This document shows, in pieces, positions 1 to 9,440 of a DNA stretch of 64,000 nucleotides (position 1 is the stretch's first letter; the number at the start of each line of letters is the position of its first letter). Both the position numbers and the translations under genes were made by a program. Location of the stretch: NCBI RefSeq assembly GCF_016860525.1, contig NZ_BNEA01000015.1:5418501-5482500 (forward strand). Direction: 5' to 3'. The stretch is from Streptomyces rubradiris. GTDB taxonomy: Bacteria; Actinomycetota; Actinomycetes; Streptomycetales; Streptomycetaceae. Below the pieces are notes generated by a model. That model was not told where the DNA came from. It searched no databases and was given only the letters and a program-made list of their open reading frames with translations.

Positions 1-8
1 TCGGTCGC

Positions 9-878
9 TTGTTGGGTAACCGGAGAAACCGCGTACAACGGTCGAATCCCCTGGCGGGGGTCCGGACACCGCCGCATGCCGGAGTGCTCAGCTGCCGGGT
101 GGTCGACCCGGTCAACGAGCCCGTGGCCGGCGCGGAGTTGACGGTCACCGACGCCATGGGCCGGCGGGTGGTGGCCGGGGGCACGGACCCCTACGGGCTG
201 TTCCTGGCCATGGTGCCGGCGGGGGAGTACCGGCTCGCGGTCGGGGCCGAGGGCTACGCGCCGTACCGGGCCACCGCGCTGGTCGGGGAGAACTCCCTTG
301 CCTCGCTGGGCGATGTGACGCTCCAGGTGGCCCAGCCGCCGGAGCCGCCGGCGCCGGGCGACTGGGACATCGACCCCGCGCACTCCTCGATCGGCTTCAC
401 CGCACGGCACATCGGACTGGCCCGGATCCACGGGCGGTTCAACTCCTTCGCCGGGGTGGTGCGGATCGCCGAGCGGATCGAACAGTCGGCGATGCACGTG
501 GTGATCGACGCGTCCTCCATCGACACGGGTATCAGGATGCGCGACGACCACTTGCGGTCGGCGGACTTCCTGGACGTGCAGCGGTTCCCGACGCTGGAGT
601 TCTACAGCGACCGGTTCGTGCACAAGGGCGGCAACCGGTGGACGGTCACCGGGGCGCTGTCGTTGCACGGCGTGACCCGCACGGTCACGCTCGACACCGA
701 TTACCTCGGGCTCGGCAACGGCGTGGAGGGCGAGACGCGGGCGGCCTGCCGGGCCACCACCGAACTGCACCGGGACGACTTCACGATCAGCTGGCAGTCG
801 ATGCTGGCCCGGGGGATCGCGGCGGTCGGACCGAGCATCCGCGTCGACCTGGACGTGCAGATCGTGCCGAAGAGCTGA
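9..878 (+). CDS. YceI-family protein with N-terminal carboxypeptidase-regulatory-like domain
   Basis: Residues ~25-108 look like a carboxypeptidase-regulatory-like beta-sandwich ([28 protein letters not shown]). From residue 118 a YceI domain begins with DWDIDPAHSSIGFTARH and runs to the end, with the typical LRSADFLDVQRFPTLEF block. YceI proteins have a lipocalin-like barrel that binds isoprenoid or other long lipids. No signal peptide is visible, so this copy is probably cytoplasmic. The start is uncertain: TTG at 9 is the first usable codon, but the frame is open to the window edge, so the gene may begin upstream. Family assignment is secure; ligand and role are unknown. Confidence 0.85.
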   Translation: MLGNRRNRVQRSNPLAGVRTPPHAGVLSCRVVDPVNEPVAGAELTVTDAMGRRVVAGGTDPYGLFLAMVPAGEYRLAVGAEGYAPYRATALVGENSLASLGDVTLQVAQPPEPPAPGDWDIDPAHSSIGFTARHIGLARIHGRFNSFAGVVRIAERIEQSAMHVVIDASSIDTGIRMRDDHLRSADFLDVQRFPTLEFYSDRFVHKGGNRWTVTGALSLHGVTRTVTLDTDYLGLGNGVEGETRAACRATTELHRDDFTISWQSMLARGIAAVGPSIRVDLDVQIVPKS

Positions 879-1177
879 CCGCGCGGAAATCACCCCGCCC
901 CCGCCCCCGCGCCCGGTTCTGCCGCCCCGAAGCCGGCGGGTGGCCCGCCAGGGCGCGGGCCCAGGGACACGGGCCGCAGGCGACGGCGCGGACGTGTCCG
1001 GGCAGCCGCGGGCGCGCGCTCTGGGACTGTCACCCCTGCCAGGGCGAAAGCCCTCCCGCAGGGAGGCGTGGGCACCCGCGGCACAGGTCGTGCGTACCGT
1101 TCCGGCCTCCGCCGACCTGGGGCAGAGGCCGGCTGACCCGGGCCGGAGGCCCGCGCCAGGTGCCGGAGAATGGGCCC

Positions 1178-1423
1178 GTGAGCGATGTGAGACACGTGCT
1201 GGTGCTGCCCGACCGCGATGCCGCCGAGGAAGCGGCCGAGGCGCTCGGGGAGCGGTTCGGGATCGACGAGGAGCCCCGGCTCGTCCGGGACGCGCTCGCC
1301 GGTGAGGACGACGCCGAGGACGCCCAGTGGCTGGTGGTCCTGCGGGACGAGGCCGCGCGGCTCGACCCCGCCGAGCTGGACGCGTTCGCGGGGGAGTGGG
1401 ACGGCTGGCGCGAGGAACCGTGA
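1178..1423 (+). CDS. Small conserved acidic protein, function unknown
   Basis: This is an 81-residue acidic protein starting VSDVRHVLVLPDRDAAEEAAEAL and ending DGWREEP. It has an alternating strand-helix pattern and about a quarter Asp/Glu. The GTG start is chosen because the protein begins with a plausible beta strand and because GAGAAT followed by six bases precedes it, an arrangement also seen before era and recO; there is no Shine-Dalgarno sequence. It lies 87 bp upstream of holA on the same strand. I do not recognise a named family. High GC3 and lack of a better overlapping frame support it as real. Confidence 0.65.
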   Translation: MSDVRHVLVLPDRDAAEEAAEALGERFGIDEEPRLVRDALAGEDDAEDAQWLVVLRDEAARLDPAELDAFAGEWDGWREEP

Positions 1424-1510
1424 CCCCGAGCCGCCCTCAGGGTCCGCTCCGGGACCGGTCAGGGGCGCGGAGCCGGTTGGCTGTCAGTGCCGCGTGGGAT
1501 GCTGTAAGCG

Positions 1511-2500
1511 ATGGCCAGGAAGACTGCGAATGACGACCCTCTCGCCCCGGTGACCGTTGCCGTGGGCCAGGAGGACCTCCTGCTCGACCGTGCCGTGCGG
1601 GAGGTGGTGGCCGCCGCCAAGGCCGCCGACGCCGACACGGACGTACGTGACCTGACCCCGGAGCAGCTGCAGCCCGGCACACTCGCCGAGCTGACCAGCC
1701 CGTCGCTCTTCGCGGAGCGCAAGGTCGTGGTCGTACGCAACGCGCAGGACCTGTCCGCCGACACGGTCAAGGACGTGAAGGCGTATCTCGGTTCGCCCGC
1801 CGAGGAGATCACCCTGGTGCTGCTGCACGCCGGCGGCGCCAAGGGAAAGGGGTTGCTGGACGCGGCGCGCAAGGCGGGCGCGCGGGAGGTGGCCTGCCCG
1901 AAGATGACCAAGCCGGCGGACCGGCTGGCCTTCGTGCGGGGCGAGTTCCGCTCTCTCGGGCGGTCGGCCACCCCCGAGGCCTGCCAGGCGCTCTGCGACG
2001 CCATCGGGAGCGATCTGCGGGAGCTGGCCTCGGCGGTCTCGCAGTTGGTCGCCGACGTGGAAGGGACGATCGACGAGGCGATCGTCGGGCGGTACTACAC
2101 GGGGCGCGCCGAGGCATCCAGCTTCACGGTCGCCGACCGGGCCGTGGAGGGGCGTACGGCGGAGGCGCTGGAGGCGCTGAGATGGTCGCTGGCGACAGGG
2201 GTGGCGCCGGTGATGATCACCAGCGCGCTGGCGCAGGGCGTGCGGGCGATCGGCAAGCTGTCCTCGGCCCGGGGCGGCCGGCCGGCCGATCTGGCGCGGG
2301 AGCTGGGCATGCCGCCGTGGAAGATCGACCGGGTGCGCCAGCAGATGCGGGGCTGGACGCCGGACGGGGTCGCGGTCGCACTCAGAGCGGTCGCGGAGGC
2401 GGACGCGGGCGTGAAGGGCGGCGGTGACGATCCCGAGTACGCCCTGGAGAAGGCGGTCGTGGTGATCGCCCGAGCCGCCCGCTCCAGAGGCCGGGCCTGA
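1511..2500 (+). CDS. holA: DNA polymerase III subunit delta
   Basis: The 329-residue product matches the delta subunit of the clamp loader, which opens the beta sliding clamp during replisome loading. Family features include the N-terminal segment VTVAVGQEDLLLDRAVREVV, the AAA-like region with SLFAERKVVVVRNAQDLS, and the C-terminal collar domain (YALEKAVVVIARAARSR). Normal length for the family. The ATG is preceded by GATGCT and seven bases rather than a Shine-Dalgarno, so translation may be leaderless. A hairpin at 2540-2561 follows. In streptomycetes holA normally sits next to rpsT and lepA, as here. Confidence 0.93.
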   Translation: MARKTANDDPLAPVTVAVGQEDLLLDRAVREVVAAAKAADADTDVRDLTPEQLQPGTLAELTSPSLFAERKVVVVRNAQDLSADTVKDVKAYLGSPAEEITLVLLHAGGAKGKGLLDAARKAGAREVACPKMTKPADRLAFVRGEFRSLGRSATPEACQALCDAIGSDLRELASAVSQLVADVEGTIDEAIVGRYYTGRAEASSFTVADRAVEGRTAEALEALRWSLATGVAPVMITSALAQGVRAIGKLSSARGGRPADLARELGMPPWKIDRVRQQMRGWTPDGVAVALRAVAEADAGVKGGGDDPEYALEKAVVVIARAARSRGRA

Positions 2501-2539
2501 CCGGTCGCCCCAGGGACACGGACAAGCCGGAACACCCCT

Positions 2540-2561
2540 GAGCCACCGGCCGGGGTGGCTC
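2540..2561 (+). terminator. Probable holA terminator hairpin
   Basis: Perfect 8-bp stem GAGCCACC / GGTGGCTC with a 6-base loop, 40 bp after the holA stop. No U tract follows, as is usual in Streptomyces. The rest of the 376-bp gap up to rpsT holds only this hairpin and the larger one at 2703-2745. Confidence 0.55.
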
Positions 2562-2702
2562 GCCCCACTCACCGGAACACGGGCACCGACAACCGGCGCC
2601 CACGGACACCGGACGACTGTCTCCGCTAGCGCGGCGCCCCCACCCAGCCCCCAGCACACCAAACACTCCCCAGACCCGACAAGGCTCCCCGGGCACGCCA
2701 AA

Positions 2703-2745
2703 GGCCCCGGTGCCCGCCTTGGGGAAAGGCGAAGGCGCCGGGGCC
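2703..2745 (-). terminator. Strong hairpin, probable rpsT terminator
   Basis: Arms GGCCCCGGTGCC (2703-2714) and GGCGCCGGGGCC (2734-2745) pair over 12 positions with one G-U. The loop contains a second stem (CGCCTT / AAGGCG). Read on the reverse strand it is followed by a short T run. It lies about 130 bp beyond the rpsT stop and could also stop transcription from holA. Confidence 0.6.
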
Positions 2746-2876
2746 GTCGGATCAAGCTTGTGGATCCACGCCCGCGTGGCGAACGCAGGCCGCGCGTGGG
2801 TCCGGGGGTGCCGGTCGGGAGCGGATGAGAGAGGGCCCGCTCTGGGTCCTTCCGGCGATCAGATCAGAAAGGAGGT

Positions 2877-3143
2877 TCAGCCCTTGAGGGAAGCGACCTT
2901 GGAAGCAAGCGCCGACTTCTTGTTGGCGGCCTGGTTCTTGTGGATGACGCCCTTGGAGACGGCCTTGTCGAGCGCACGCGCGGCAGCGCGCTGCAGCTCG
3001 GTGGCCTTCTCGACGTCACCCGCGGCAGCGGCCTCACGGGCCTTGCGGATCGCGGTCTTCAGGGAGGACTTGACGGCCTTGTTGCGCAGCCGGGCCTTCT
3101 CGTTGGTCTTGATCCGCTTGATCTGGGACTTGATGTTCGCCAC
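2877..3143 (-). CDS. rpsT: 30S ribosomal protein S20
   Basis: The 88-residue basic protein begins [21 protein letters not shown], the hallmark S20 N-terminus, and continues with the helical hairpin that packs against the bottom of the 16S rRNA body. The GTG start is preceded by AAAAGG seven bases upstream. The gene is monocistronic and faces away from lepA. A promoter is proposed at 3250-3279, giving a leader of about 100 nt, long enough for the translational autoregulation known for S20 in other bacteria, though I see no specific element. Confidence 0.97.
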   Translation of the reverse strand: MANIKSQIKRIKTNEKARLRNKAVKSSLKTAIRKAREAAAAGDVEKATELQRAAARALDKAVSKGVIHKNQAANKKSALASKVASLKG

Positions 3144-3249
3144 GAAGGAGCCTTTTCAGGTTCAGGCACGGGGCCGCTCGGGTCCCGTACCGGTGATCCA
3201 AAATTTTCTGTCGCGCCTCGCGCTGAGAGGGCATGAGGCACAGCCATCT

Positions 3250-3279
3250 ACAGTACCAGTGGCCCTCCGGGCAGCCCAA
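3250..3279 (-). promoter_or_regulatory. Putative rpsT promoter
   Basis: On the reverse strand TTGGGC, 18 bp, TACTGT: a fair match to the vegetative Streptomyces consensus. It lies about 105 bp before the rpsT start, in the region divergent to lepA. Confidence 0.45.
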
Positions 3280-3368
3280 AACGGCCCTAGGTCCCGCCCC
3301 GTGGGACCATGGAGACTACGTAACGATCCGACCCGAGGCATAAGGCGCCTCAAGAGACAGGACCCTGC

Positions 3369-5243
3369 GTGCCCGCGACCCCTAACCATGTGCCCGAGCC
3401 GAGCCGTACCGACCCGGCTCTGATCCGCAATTTCTGCATCATCGCGCACATCGACCACGGCAAGTCCACGCTCGCCGACCGGATGCTCCAGCTGACCGGT
3501 GTGGTCGAGCAGCGGCAGATGCGTGCTCAGTACCTCGACCGGATGGACATCGAGCGCGAGCGCGGCATCACGATCAAGTCCCAGGCGGTGCGTCTGCCCT
3601 GGGCCCCGACCGAGGGCCCCGACCAGGGCACGACCCACATCCTCAACATGATCGACACCCCGGGGCACGTCGACTTCACCTACGAGGTCTCGCGGTCGCT
3701 CGCCGCCTGCGAGGGGACCATCCTCCTGGTCGACGCCGCCCAGGGCATCGAGGCGCAGACCCTCGCCAACCTGTACCTGGCGATGGAGAACGACCTCACG
3801 ATCATCCCGGTGCTGAACAAGATCGACCTGCCGGCCGCACAGCCGGAGAAGTTCGCCGAGGAGCTGGCGAACCTGGTCGGCTGCGAACCGGACGACGTGC
3901 TCAAGGTCTCGGCGAAGACCGGTCTCGGTGTGGACGCGCTGCTGAACAAGGTCGTCAAGGAGATCCCGGCGCCGGTCGGTGTCGCCGACGCGCCCGCCCG
4001 CGCGATGATCTTCGACTCGGTCTACGACTCCTACCGCGGTGTCGTGACGTACGTCCGTGTCATCGACGGCCAGCTCAACAAGCGCGAGCGCATCAAGATG
4101 ATGTCGACCGGCGCCACGCACGAGCTGCTGGAGATCGGTGTCAACTCGCCGGAGATGCTGCCGGCCGACGGCCTCGGCGTCGGCGAGGTGGGGTACCTCA
4201 TCACCGGGGTGAAGGACGTCCGGCAGTCCAAGGTCGGTGACACGGTCACCAGCCAGCACAAGGGCGCCACCGAGGCGCTCGGCGGTTACAAGGACCCGAA
4301 GCCGATGGTCTTCTCCGGTCTGTACCCGCTGGACGGCTCCGACTACCCGGAGCTGCGCGAGGCCCTGGACAAGCTCCAGCTCAACGACGCCGCGCTGGTC
4401 TACGAGCCGGAGACCTCCGCCGCCCTCGGCTTCGGTTTCCGTGTCGGCTTCCTCGGCCTGCTGCACCTGGACGTCATCCGGGAGCGGCTGGAGCGCGAGT
4501 TCGGGCTCGACCTGATCGCCACCGCCCCCAACGTGGTCTACCGCGTGATCCTGGAGGACGGCAGCGAGGTCACCGTCACCAACCCGAGCGAGTTCCCCGA
4601 GGGCAAGATCGACGAGGTGTACGAGCCGGTCGTGCGGGCGACGATCCTCGCGCCGACCGAGTTCATCGGCGCGATCATGGAGCTGTGCCAGACCCGGCGC
4701 GGCACGCTGCTGGGCATGGACTACCTCTCCGAGGACCGCGTCGAGATCCGCTACACCCTGCCGCTCGCGGAGATCGTCTTCGACTTCTTCGACCAGCTGA
4801 AGTCGAAGACGCGGGGTTACGCCTCCCTGGACTACGAGCCCACGGGCGAGCAGAGCAGTTCCCTGGTCAAGGTCGACATCCTGCTGCACGGCGACAAGGT
4901 GGACGCCTTCTCGGCGATCACCCACAAGGACCAGGCGTACGCGTACGGCGTGCGGCTCGTCGCCAAGCTCAAGGAGCTGATCCCGCGGCAGAACTTCGAG
5001 GTGCCGGTGCAGGCCGCCATCGGCTCCCGGGTCATCGCCCGCGAGACCATCCGCGCCATCCGCAAGGACGTCCTCGCCAAGTGCTACGGCGGTGACATCT
5101 CCCGTAAGCGGAAGCTGCTGGAGAAGCAGAAGGAAGGCAAGAAGCGGATGAAGATGGTGGGTTCCGTGGAGGTTCCGCAGGAGGCCTTCATCGCCGTCCT
5201 GTCCAGCGATGACAGTGCGGGATCGGCCAAGGGCAAGAAGTAA
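3369..5243 (+). CDS. lepA: Elongation factor 4 (back-translocating GTPase)
   Basis: The product is a 624-residue translational GTPase. G1 [11 protein letters not shown]3 DTPGHVDF and G4 NKID are all present, followed by the LepA-specific C-terminal domain ending in basic residues ([18 protein letters not shown]). EF4 acts on ribosomes with stalled or mispositioned tRNAs and has been linked to initiation and 30S biogenesis. The GTG start gives [16 protein letters not shown] before the conserved [15 protein letters not shown]. No clear Shine-Dalgarno is present. It is transcribed divergently from rpsT and closed by a very strong hairpin. Confidence 0.96.
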   Translation: MPATPNHVPEPSRTDPALIRNFCIIAHIDHGKSTLADRMLQLTGVVEQRQMRAQYLDRMDIERERGITIKSQAVRLPWAPTEGPDQGTTHILNMIDTPGHVDFTYEVSRSLAACEGTILLVDAAQGIEAQTLANLYLAMENDLTIIPVLNKIDLPAAQPEKFAEELANLVGCEPDDVLKVSAKTGLGVDALLNKVVKEIPAPVGVADAPARAMIFDSVYDSYRGVVTYVRVIDGQLNKRERIKMMSTGATHELLEIGVNSPEMLPADGLGVGEVGYLITGVKDVRQSKVGDTVTSQHKGATEALGGYKDPKPMVFSGLYPLDGSDYPELREALDKLQLNDAALVYEPETSAALGFGFRVGFLGLLHLDVIRERLEREFGLDLIATAPNVVYRVILEDGSEVTVTNPSEFPEGKIDEVYEPVVRATILAPTEFIGAIMELCQTRRGTLLGMDYLSEDRVEIRYTLPLAEIVFDFFDQLKSKTRGYASLDYEPTGEQSSSLVKVDILLHGDKVDAFSAITHKDQAYAYGVRLVAKLKELIPRQNFEVPVQAAIGSRVIARETIRAIRKDVLAKCYGGDISRKRKLLEKQKEGKKRMKMVGSVEVPQEAFIAVLSSDDSAGSAKGKK

Positions 5244-5283
5244 CCGGAGGCTGTGGCCGGTTGCGTCCGCAAAGCGGGCATGT

Positions 5284-5317
5284 GGGGGCCCGTCGTGCGA
5301 AAGCGCGGCGGGCCCCC
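5284..5317 (+). terminator. lepA terminator, 15-bp stem with GAAA loop
   Basis: Arms 5284-5298 and 5303-5317 pair over 15 bp including two G-U pairs, closed by a GAAA tetraloop. It lies 40 bp past the lepA stop and is one of the strongest hairpins in the window. Confidence 0.8.
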
Positions 5318-5505
5318 GTGCGTGACGGGCGTTGCTCCGTGTCGGAAAGTGTCGGGCCGATGCCCCTTACGCGGCGGGCGGCCGCCCCTTACCCTGTCCC
5401 TGCTCGTTAGTTACTCGCGAGTTAAACAACAGTCCGCTACCCCACCGTGAGTCAACCCAGCCGCACCGAGCCAGCCGCACCGTCGCGGGCCCCCGGGAGG
5501 ATGTC

Positions 5506-7380
5506 GTGAGCGACACACAGACCCTGATCGAGAACCGTCCGCCGTCCGTGGCGGCCCTCTTCCTGGAGCGCGTGGCGGCCACACCGGACGCCGAGGCCTA
5601 CCGCTACCCCGCTCCGCCGGCCGCGGGCGAGGGCCCCGACGACTGGGAGTCGCTCAGCTGGGCGCAGGCGGCCGAGCGGGTGTACGCGATCGCGGCCGGG
5701 CTCATCGAGCTGGGCATCGAGCCCGAGCAGCGGGTGGCGCTCGCCTCCTCCACCCGGGTCGAGTGGATCCTCACCGACCTCGGCATCATGTGCGCCGGCG
5801 GGGCGACCACGACCATCTACCCGCAGACCAACGCCGACGAGTCCGCGTTCATCCTCTCCGACTCCGAGAGCCGCGTCCTGGTCGCCGAGGACGCGGCACA
5901 GCTGGCCAAGGCGGTGGCGAAGCGCCCCGAGCTGCCCGCGCTCGCCAAGGTCGTGGTGATCGACCCGGCCGGTGTGGAGACCGGTGACTGGGTGATCACC
6001 CTCGCCGAGCTGGAGGAGCGCGGCGCCGCCTACCTGGAGCAGCACCCGCAGCTGATCAAGGAGCGGGTCGGCGCGATCACCAGGGAGCAGCTCGCCACCC
6101 TCATCTACACCTCCGGCACCACCGGCCGCCCCAAGGGCGTGCGCCTGCCGCACGACAACTGGTCGTACATGGCCAAGGCGATCGCCGCGACCGGCCTGGT
6201 CACCATCGACGACGTCCAGTACCTGTGGCTGCCGCTCGCGCACGTCTTCGGCAAGGTGCTCACCTCCGGCCAGATCGAGGTCGGGCACGTCACCGCGGTC
6301 GACGGCCGCGTGGACAAGATCATCGAGAACCTCCCGGTGGTGCGGCCGACGTACATGGCGGCCGTGCCGCGCATCTTCGAGAAGGTGTACAACGGCGTGG
6401 CGGCCAAGGCCCGCGAGGGCGGCGCGGCCAAGTACAAGGTCTTCCAGTGGGCGGCCGAGGTCGCCCGCGAGTACGCCAAGGTCACCCAGGACAACTTCCG
6501 CCGCACCGGTGTCGCCTCGGCGCCGTTCGGGCTCGCCGCGAAGCACAAGGTGGCCGACACCCTCGTCTACGCCAAGCTCCGCGAGGCCTTCGGCGGCCGG
6601 CTGCGCGCCTGTGTCTCCGGTGCCTCCGCGCTCGCGCCCGAGATCGGCTACTTCTTCGCCGGCGCCGGCATCCACATCCTGGAGGGCTACGGCCTCACCG
6701 AGACCTCCGCCGCCTCCTTCGTCAACCCCGGCGAGGCCTACCGCACCGGCACGGTCGGCAAGCCGCTGCCCGGCACCGAGGTCCGCATCGCCGACGACGG
6801 CGAGATCCTGCTGCGCGGCCCCGGCATCATGCAGGGCTACCACCAGCAGCCCGAGAAGACCGCCGAGGTGCTGGAGTCCGACGGCTGGTTCCACACCGGC
6901 GACATCGGCGAGCTGTCGCCCGACGGCTATCTGCGCATCACCGACCGCAAGAAGGACCTCATCAAGACCTCCGGCGGCAAGTACGTCGCGCCGGCCGAGA
7001 TCGAGGGCCAGTTCAAGGCGGTGTGCCCGTACGTGTCCAACATCCTCGTGCACGGCGCCGACCGGAACTACTGCACCGCCCTGATCGCCCTGGACGAGCC
7101 CGCGATCCTCCAGTGGGCGAAGGAGAACGGTCTGGAGGGCGCGTCGTACGCGGAGGTCGTCGCCGCGCCGCGGACGGTGGAGATGGTCGACGGGTACGTG
7201 CAGCAGCTCAACGCCGGGCTCCAGCGCTGGCAGACCATCAAGAAGTTCCGGCTGCTGCCGCGCGACCTCGACGTGGAACACGGCGAGATCACACCGAGCC
7301 TGAAGCTGAAGCGGCCGGTGGTGGAGCGGACGTACAAGGACCTGATCGACGAGATGTACGCCGGCACCAGAGAGGCGTAG
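5506..7380 (+). CDS. Long-chain fatty-acid CoA ligase (AMP-binding)
   Basis: This 624-residue member of the ANL superfamily activates a carboxylic acid as acyl-AMP and transfers it to CoA. Visible core motifs are YTSGTTGRPKGV (P-loop), GYGLTETSA, GWFHTGDIG and the C-terminal hinge/Lys region DRKKDLIKTSGGKYVAPAEIE. Overall shape matches the FadD15-type long-chain acyl-CoA synthetases of actinobacteria. GTG at 5506 is chosen because GGGAGG lies five bases upstream and the protein then starts VSDTQTLIENRPPSVA; the frame is open further upstream. Probably monocistronic. Substrate chain length cannot be read from sequence. Confidence 0.9.
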   Translation: MSDTQTLIENRPPSVAALFLERVAATPDAEAYRYPAPPAAGEGPDDWESLSWAQAAERVYAIAAGLIELGIEPEQRVALASSTRVEWILTDLGIMCAGGATTTIYPQTNADESAFILSDSESRVLVAEDAAQLAKAVAKRPELPALAKVVVIDPAGVETGDWVITLAELEERGAAYLEQHPQLIKERVGAITREQLATLIYTSGTTGRPKGVRLPHDNWSYMAKAIAATGLVTIDDVQYLWLPLAHVFGKVLTSGQIEVGHVTAVDGRVDKIIENLPVVRPTYMAAVPRIFEKVYNGVAAKAREGGAAKYKVFQWAAEVAREYAKVTQDNFRRTGVASAPFGLAAKHKVADTLVYAKLREAFGGRLRACVSGASALAPEIGYFFAGAGIHILEGYGLTETSAASFVNPGEAYRTGTVGKPLPGTEVRIADDGEILLRGPGIMQGYHQQPEKTAEVLESDGWFHTGDIGELSPDGYLRITDRKKDLIKTSGGKYVAPAEIEGQFKAVCPYVSNILVHGADRNYCTALIALDEPAILQWAKENGLEGASYAEVVAAPRTVEMVDGYVQQLNAGLQRWQTIKKFRLLPRDLDVEHGEITPSLKLKRPVVERTYKDLIDEMYAGTREA

Positions 7381-7460
7381 ACCGCCGGGGCGACCGTGGG
7401 CCGGCCGCGGTTTCGCGCCACGCGGCGCGGCGGCACGGCGGTGCGGTGCCACACCCCTCA

Positions 7461-7501
7461 CGCTCACCGACGCTCGAATTTAACGCTCACCGGCGCTCGA
7501 A
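7461..7501. repeat. 18-bp direct repeat, possible operator
   Basis: CGCTCACCGACGCTCGAA (7461-7478) is repeated as CGCTCACCGGCGCTCGAA (7484-7501), 17 of 18 identical at a 23-bp spacing. The copies are separated by the AT-rich TTTAA. They sit 70 bp upstream of the SpoIIE-type phosphatase. Binding protein unknown. Confidence 0.5.
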
Positions 7502-7570
7502 AGGTTCCGTCTTCCGGTCAGTTCCGTGACTCGGCGCTTATAGGCGGGTCCGGTCTGTCACCCTGGCCGC

Positions 7571-9394
7571 ATGGACATGGCGGCCATACCCGCACAGCGG
7601 GACAGCGAGTCTCAGCCAGGCGCGGCGCGGGGGCGGGCCACGCTGCCCGGCAGCCCCCTCGCCCCGGGGTCGGCCCGCGCGCTGGTGCGGGCCGTGCTGG
7701 CCGAGGCGCCCGGCGTCCCGGCGCGGCTCGCCGACGACGCGATGGCGGTCGTCAGCGAACTGGTCACCAACGCCGTCGTACACGCCGGTACGGACGTGCA
7801 CGTCGAGTGGCGGCTGGAGGAGACCGGCGCGTTCGTGATCGAGGTGTGCGACCGGCACCCCTCCCGCGCCCCGCGGGACGCCGGCTGCGAGGCGCCGTAC
7901 GACACCCCCGAGTACGGGCGTGGGCTGCGGCTCGTCGCCACGCTCGCCGAATCCTGGGGCGTCACCTACCGCGCCGGCGCCAAGACGGTCTGGGCCCGGC
8001 TGCCCCCGGGCGGCAGCGATGCCCCGGACGGCCCCGTTCCCGGGCCCGCCCTGGAGGTCGCCGAGGGCCTCGCCCCGCAGCCGCACCGCGCCGACGGCGA
8101 CCGGGACTGGCTCGGCCGGGGCGCCCTGTCCTTCCTCGCCGAGGCCTCCGACCTGCTCGCCGGACAGCTCGACGAGAACCTGGTCGCCGCGCTCACCGGC
8201 CAGCTGATCGTGCCCCGGCTCGCCGACTGGTGCGCGGTCTGGCTGGAGGACGAGGCGACCGTGCGCGGCGGCGCCCGCGACGGCCCCGTCCGGGTCTGGC
8301 ACGCCAGCGAGGCCCGCATCGAGGAACTGCGCGCCGCGCTGGAGAAGGAGCCGCCGCGCCCGCCGGACGGAACGCGTTCCGGTCCCGGGTCCTACCCCTG
8401 GCCCGGCCACGCGCTCGGTCCGCACGGCACCGACGGCACGGCGCTGGCCTACCGGCTGGTCGCGGGCGGCCGGCCGCTCGGCACGCTGGTCATCGGCCGG
8501 TGCGGCCCGGCCGGCTTCCCCGACGAGATCACCGGCCTGGTGGAGGACCTGAGCCGACGGGTCGCCCTGGCCATCGGCGCGGCCCGCCAGTACGCCCGCC
8601 AGGCCACCATCAGCGCCGTGCTCCAGCGCGGTCTGCTGCCCGGCGCGGTCGCCGAGATCCCCGGCGTGCGCAGCGCGCTCGTCTACGAACCCTGCGACCA
8701 GGGCGGCCCCAGCGGCGACTTCTACGACCTGTTCCCGGCGGGTGACGGACGCTGGTGCTTCGCCGTCGGCGACGTCCAGGGCAAGGGCCCCGAGGCGGCC
8801 GTGGTGATCGGCCTCGCCCGCCCCTGGCTGCGGCTGCTCGCCCGCGAGGGGTACGGCGTCGCCGACGTCCTGGACCGCCTCAACCAGCTGCTGCTGGACG
8901 ACGCCACCGAGGCGGCCGACGCCGCGGCCCGCGCCCTGGTCACCGCCGGCGGCCGGCCGCCGGGTCTCGGGGACGGCCCGCAGACGCGCTTCCTCTCCCT
9001 CCTCTACGGCGAGCTGACCCCGCACGCCGACGGGGTCCGCTGCACCCTCGCCTCCGCCGGTCACCCGCTGCCGCTGGTCCTCGCCCCGGACGGCACCGTG
9101 CGCACCGTCGCCCGCCCGCAGACCCTGCTCGGCGTGGTGGAGGACGAGACGTACACCAGCGAGACCGTGGAGCTGCGGTCCGGTGAAAGCCTGCTGTGCG
9201 TCACCGACGGGGTGACCGAGCGGCGCTCCGGCAGCCGCCAGTTCGACGACGGCGACGGCCTTGCCCACGCCCTGTCCGGCTGCGCCGGGCTCGGCGCCGA
9301 ACTGATCGCGGAGCGCATCCGCCGCCTGGTCCACGACTTCGGCGCCGACCTGCCCGGGGACGACCTGGCCCTGCTGGTGCTCCAGGCCGAGTGA
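7571..9394 (+). CDS. ATP-binding SpoIIE-family protein phosphatase with GAF domain
   Basis: 607 residues in three modules. Residues ~30-140 form an RsbW-like HATPase (N box ELVTNAVVHA, D in EVCDRHP, G box EYGRGLRLVA). Residues ~175-340 resemble a GAF sensor. Residues ~350-607 form a PP2C/SpoIIE phosphatase with metal-binding GDFYDLFP and AVGDVQGKG. Such proteins act in anti-sigma/anti-anti-sigma partner switching, here apparently with kinase and phosphatase in one chain. No anti-sigma antagonist gene is adjacent. ATG 7571 lacks a Shine-Dalgarno; ATG 7577 is possible. A direct repeat at 7461-7501 may control it. Partner sigma factor unknown. Confidence 0.88.
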   Translation: MDMAAIPAQRDSESQPGAARGRATLPGSPLAPGSARALVRAVLAEAPGVPARLADDAMAVVSELVTNAVVHAGTDVHVEWRLEETGAFVIEVCDRHPSRAPRDAGCEAPYDTPEYGRGLRLVATLAESWGVTYRAGAKTVWARLPPGGSDAPDGPVPGPALEVAEGLAPQPHRADGDRDWLGRGALSFLAEASDLLAGQLDENLVAALTGQLIVPRLADWCAVWLEDEATVRGGARDGPVRVWHASEARIEELRAALEKEPPRPPDGTRSGPGSYPWPGHALGPHGTDGTALAYRLVAGGRPLGTLVIGRCGPAGFPDEITGLVEDLSRRVALAIGAARQYARQATISAVLQRGLLPGAVAEIPGVRSALVYEPCDQGGPSGDFYDLFPAGDGRWCFAVGDVQGKGPEAAVVIGLARPWLRLLAREGYGVADVLDRLNQLLLDDATEAADAAARALVTAGGRPPGLGDGPQTRFLSLLYGELTPHADGVRCTLASAGHPLPLVLAPDGTVRTVARPQTLLGVVEDETYTSETVELRSGESLLCVTDGVTERRSGSRQFDDGDGLAHALSGCAGLGAELIAERIRRLVHDFGADLPGDDLALLVLQAE

Positions 9395-9440
9395 CGCCCC
9401 CGCAGCACGGCCGGCCGGGCAACGCCCGCGGTGCTGGACA

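Noticed and set aside
3162..4925. 587-codon reverse open frame opposite lepA
   Set aside because: Antisense of a universally conserved gene with no recognisable protein features.
5452..7467. 671-codon reverse open frame opposite the acyl-CoA ligase gene
   Set aside because: Antisense shadow of a conserved enzyme; no domain and biased composition.
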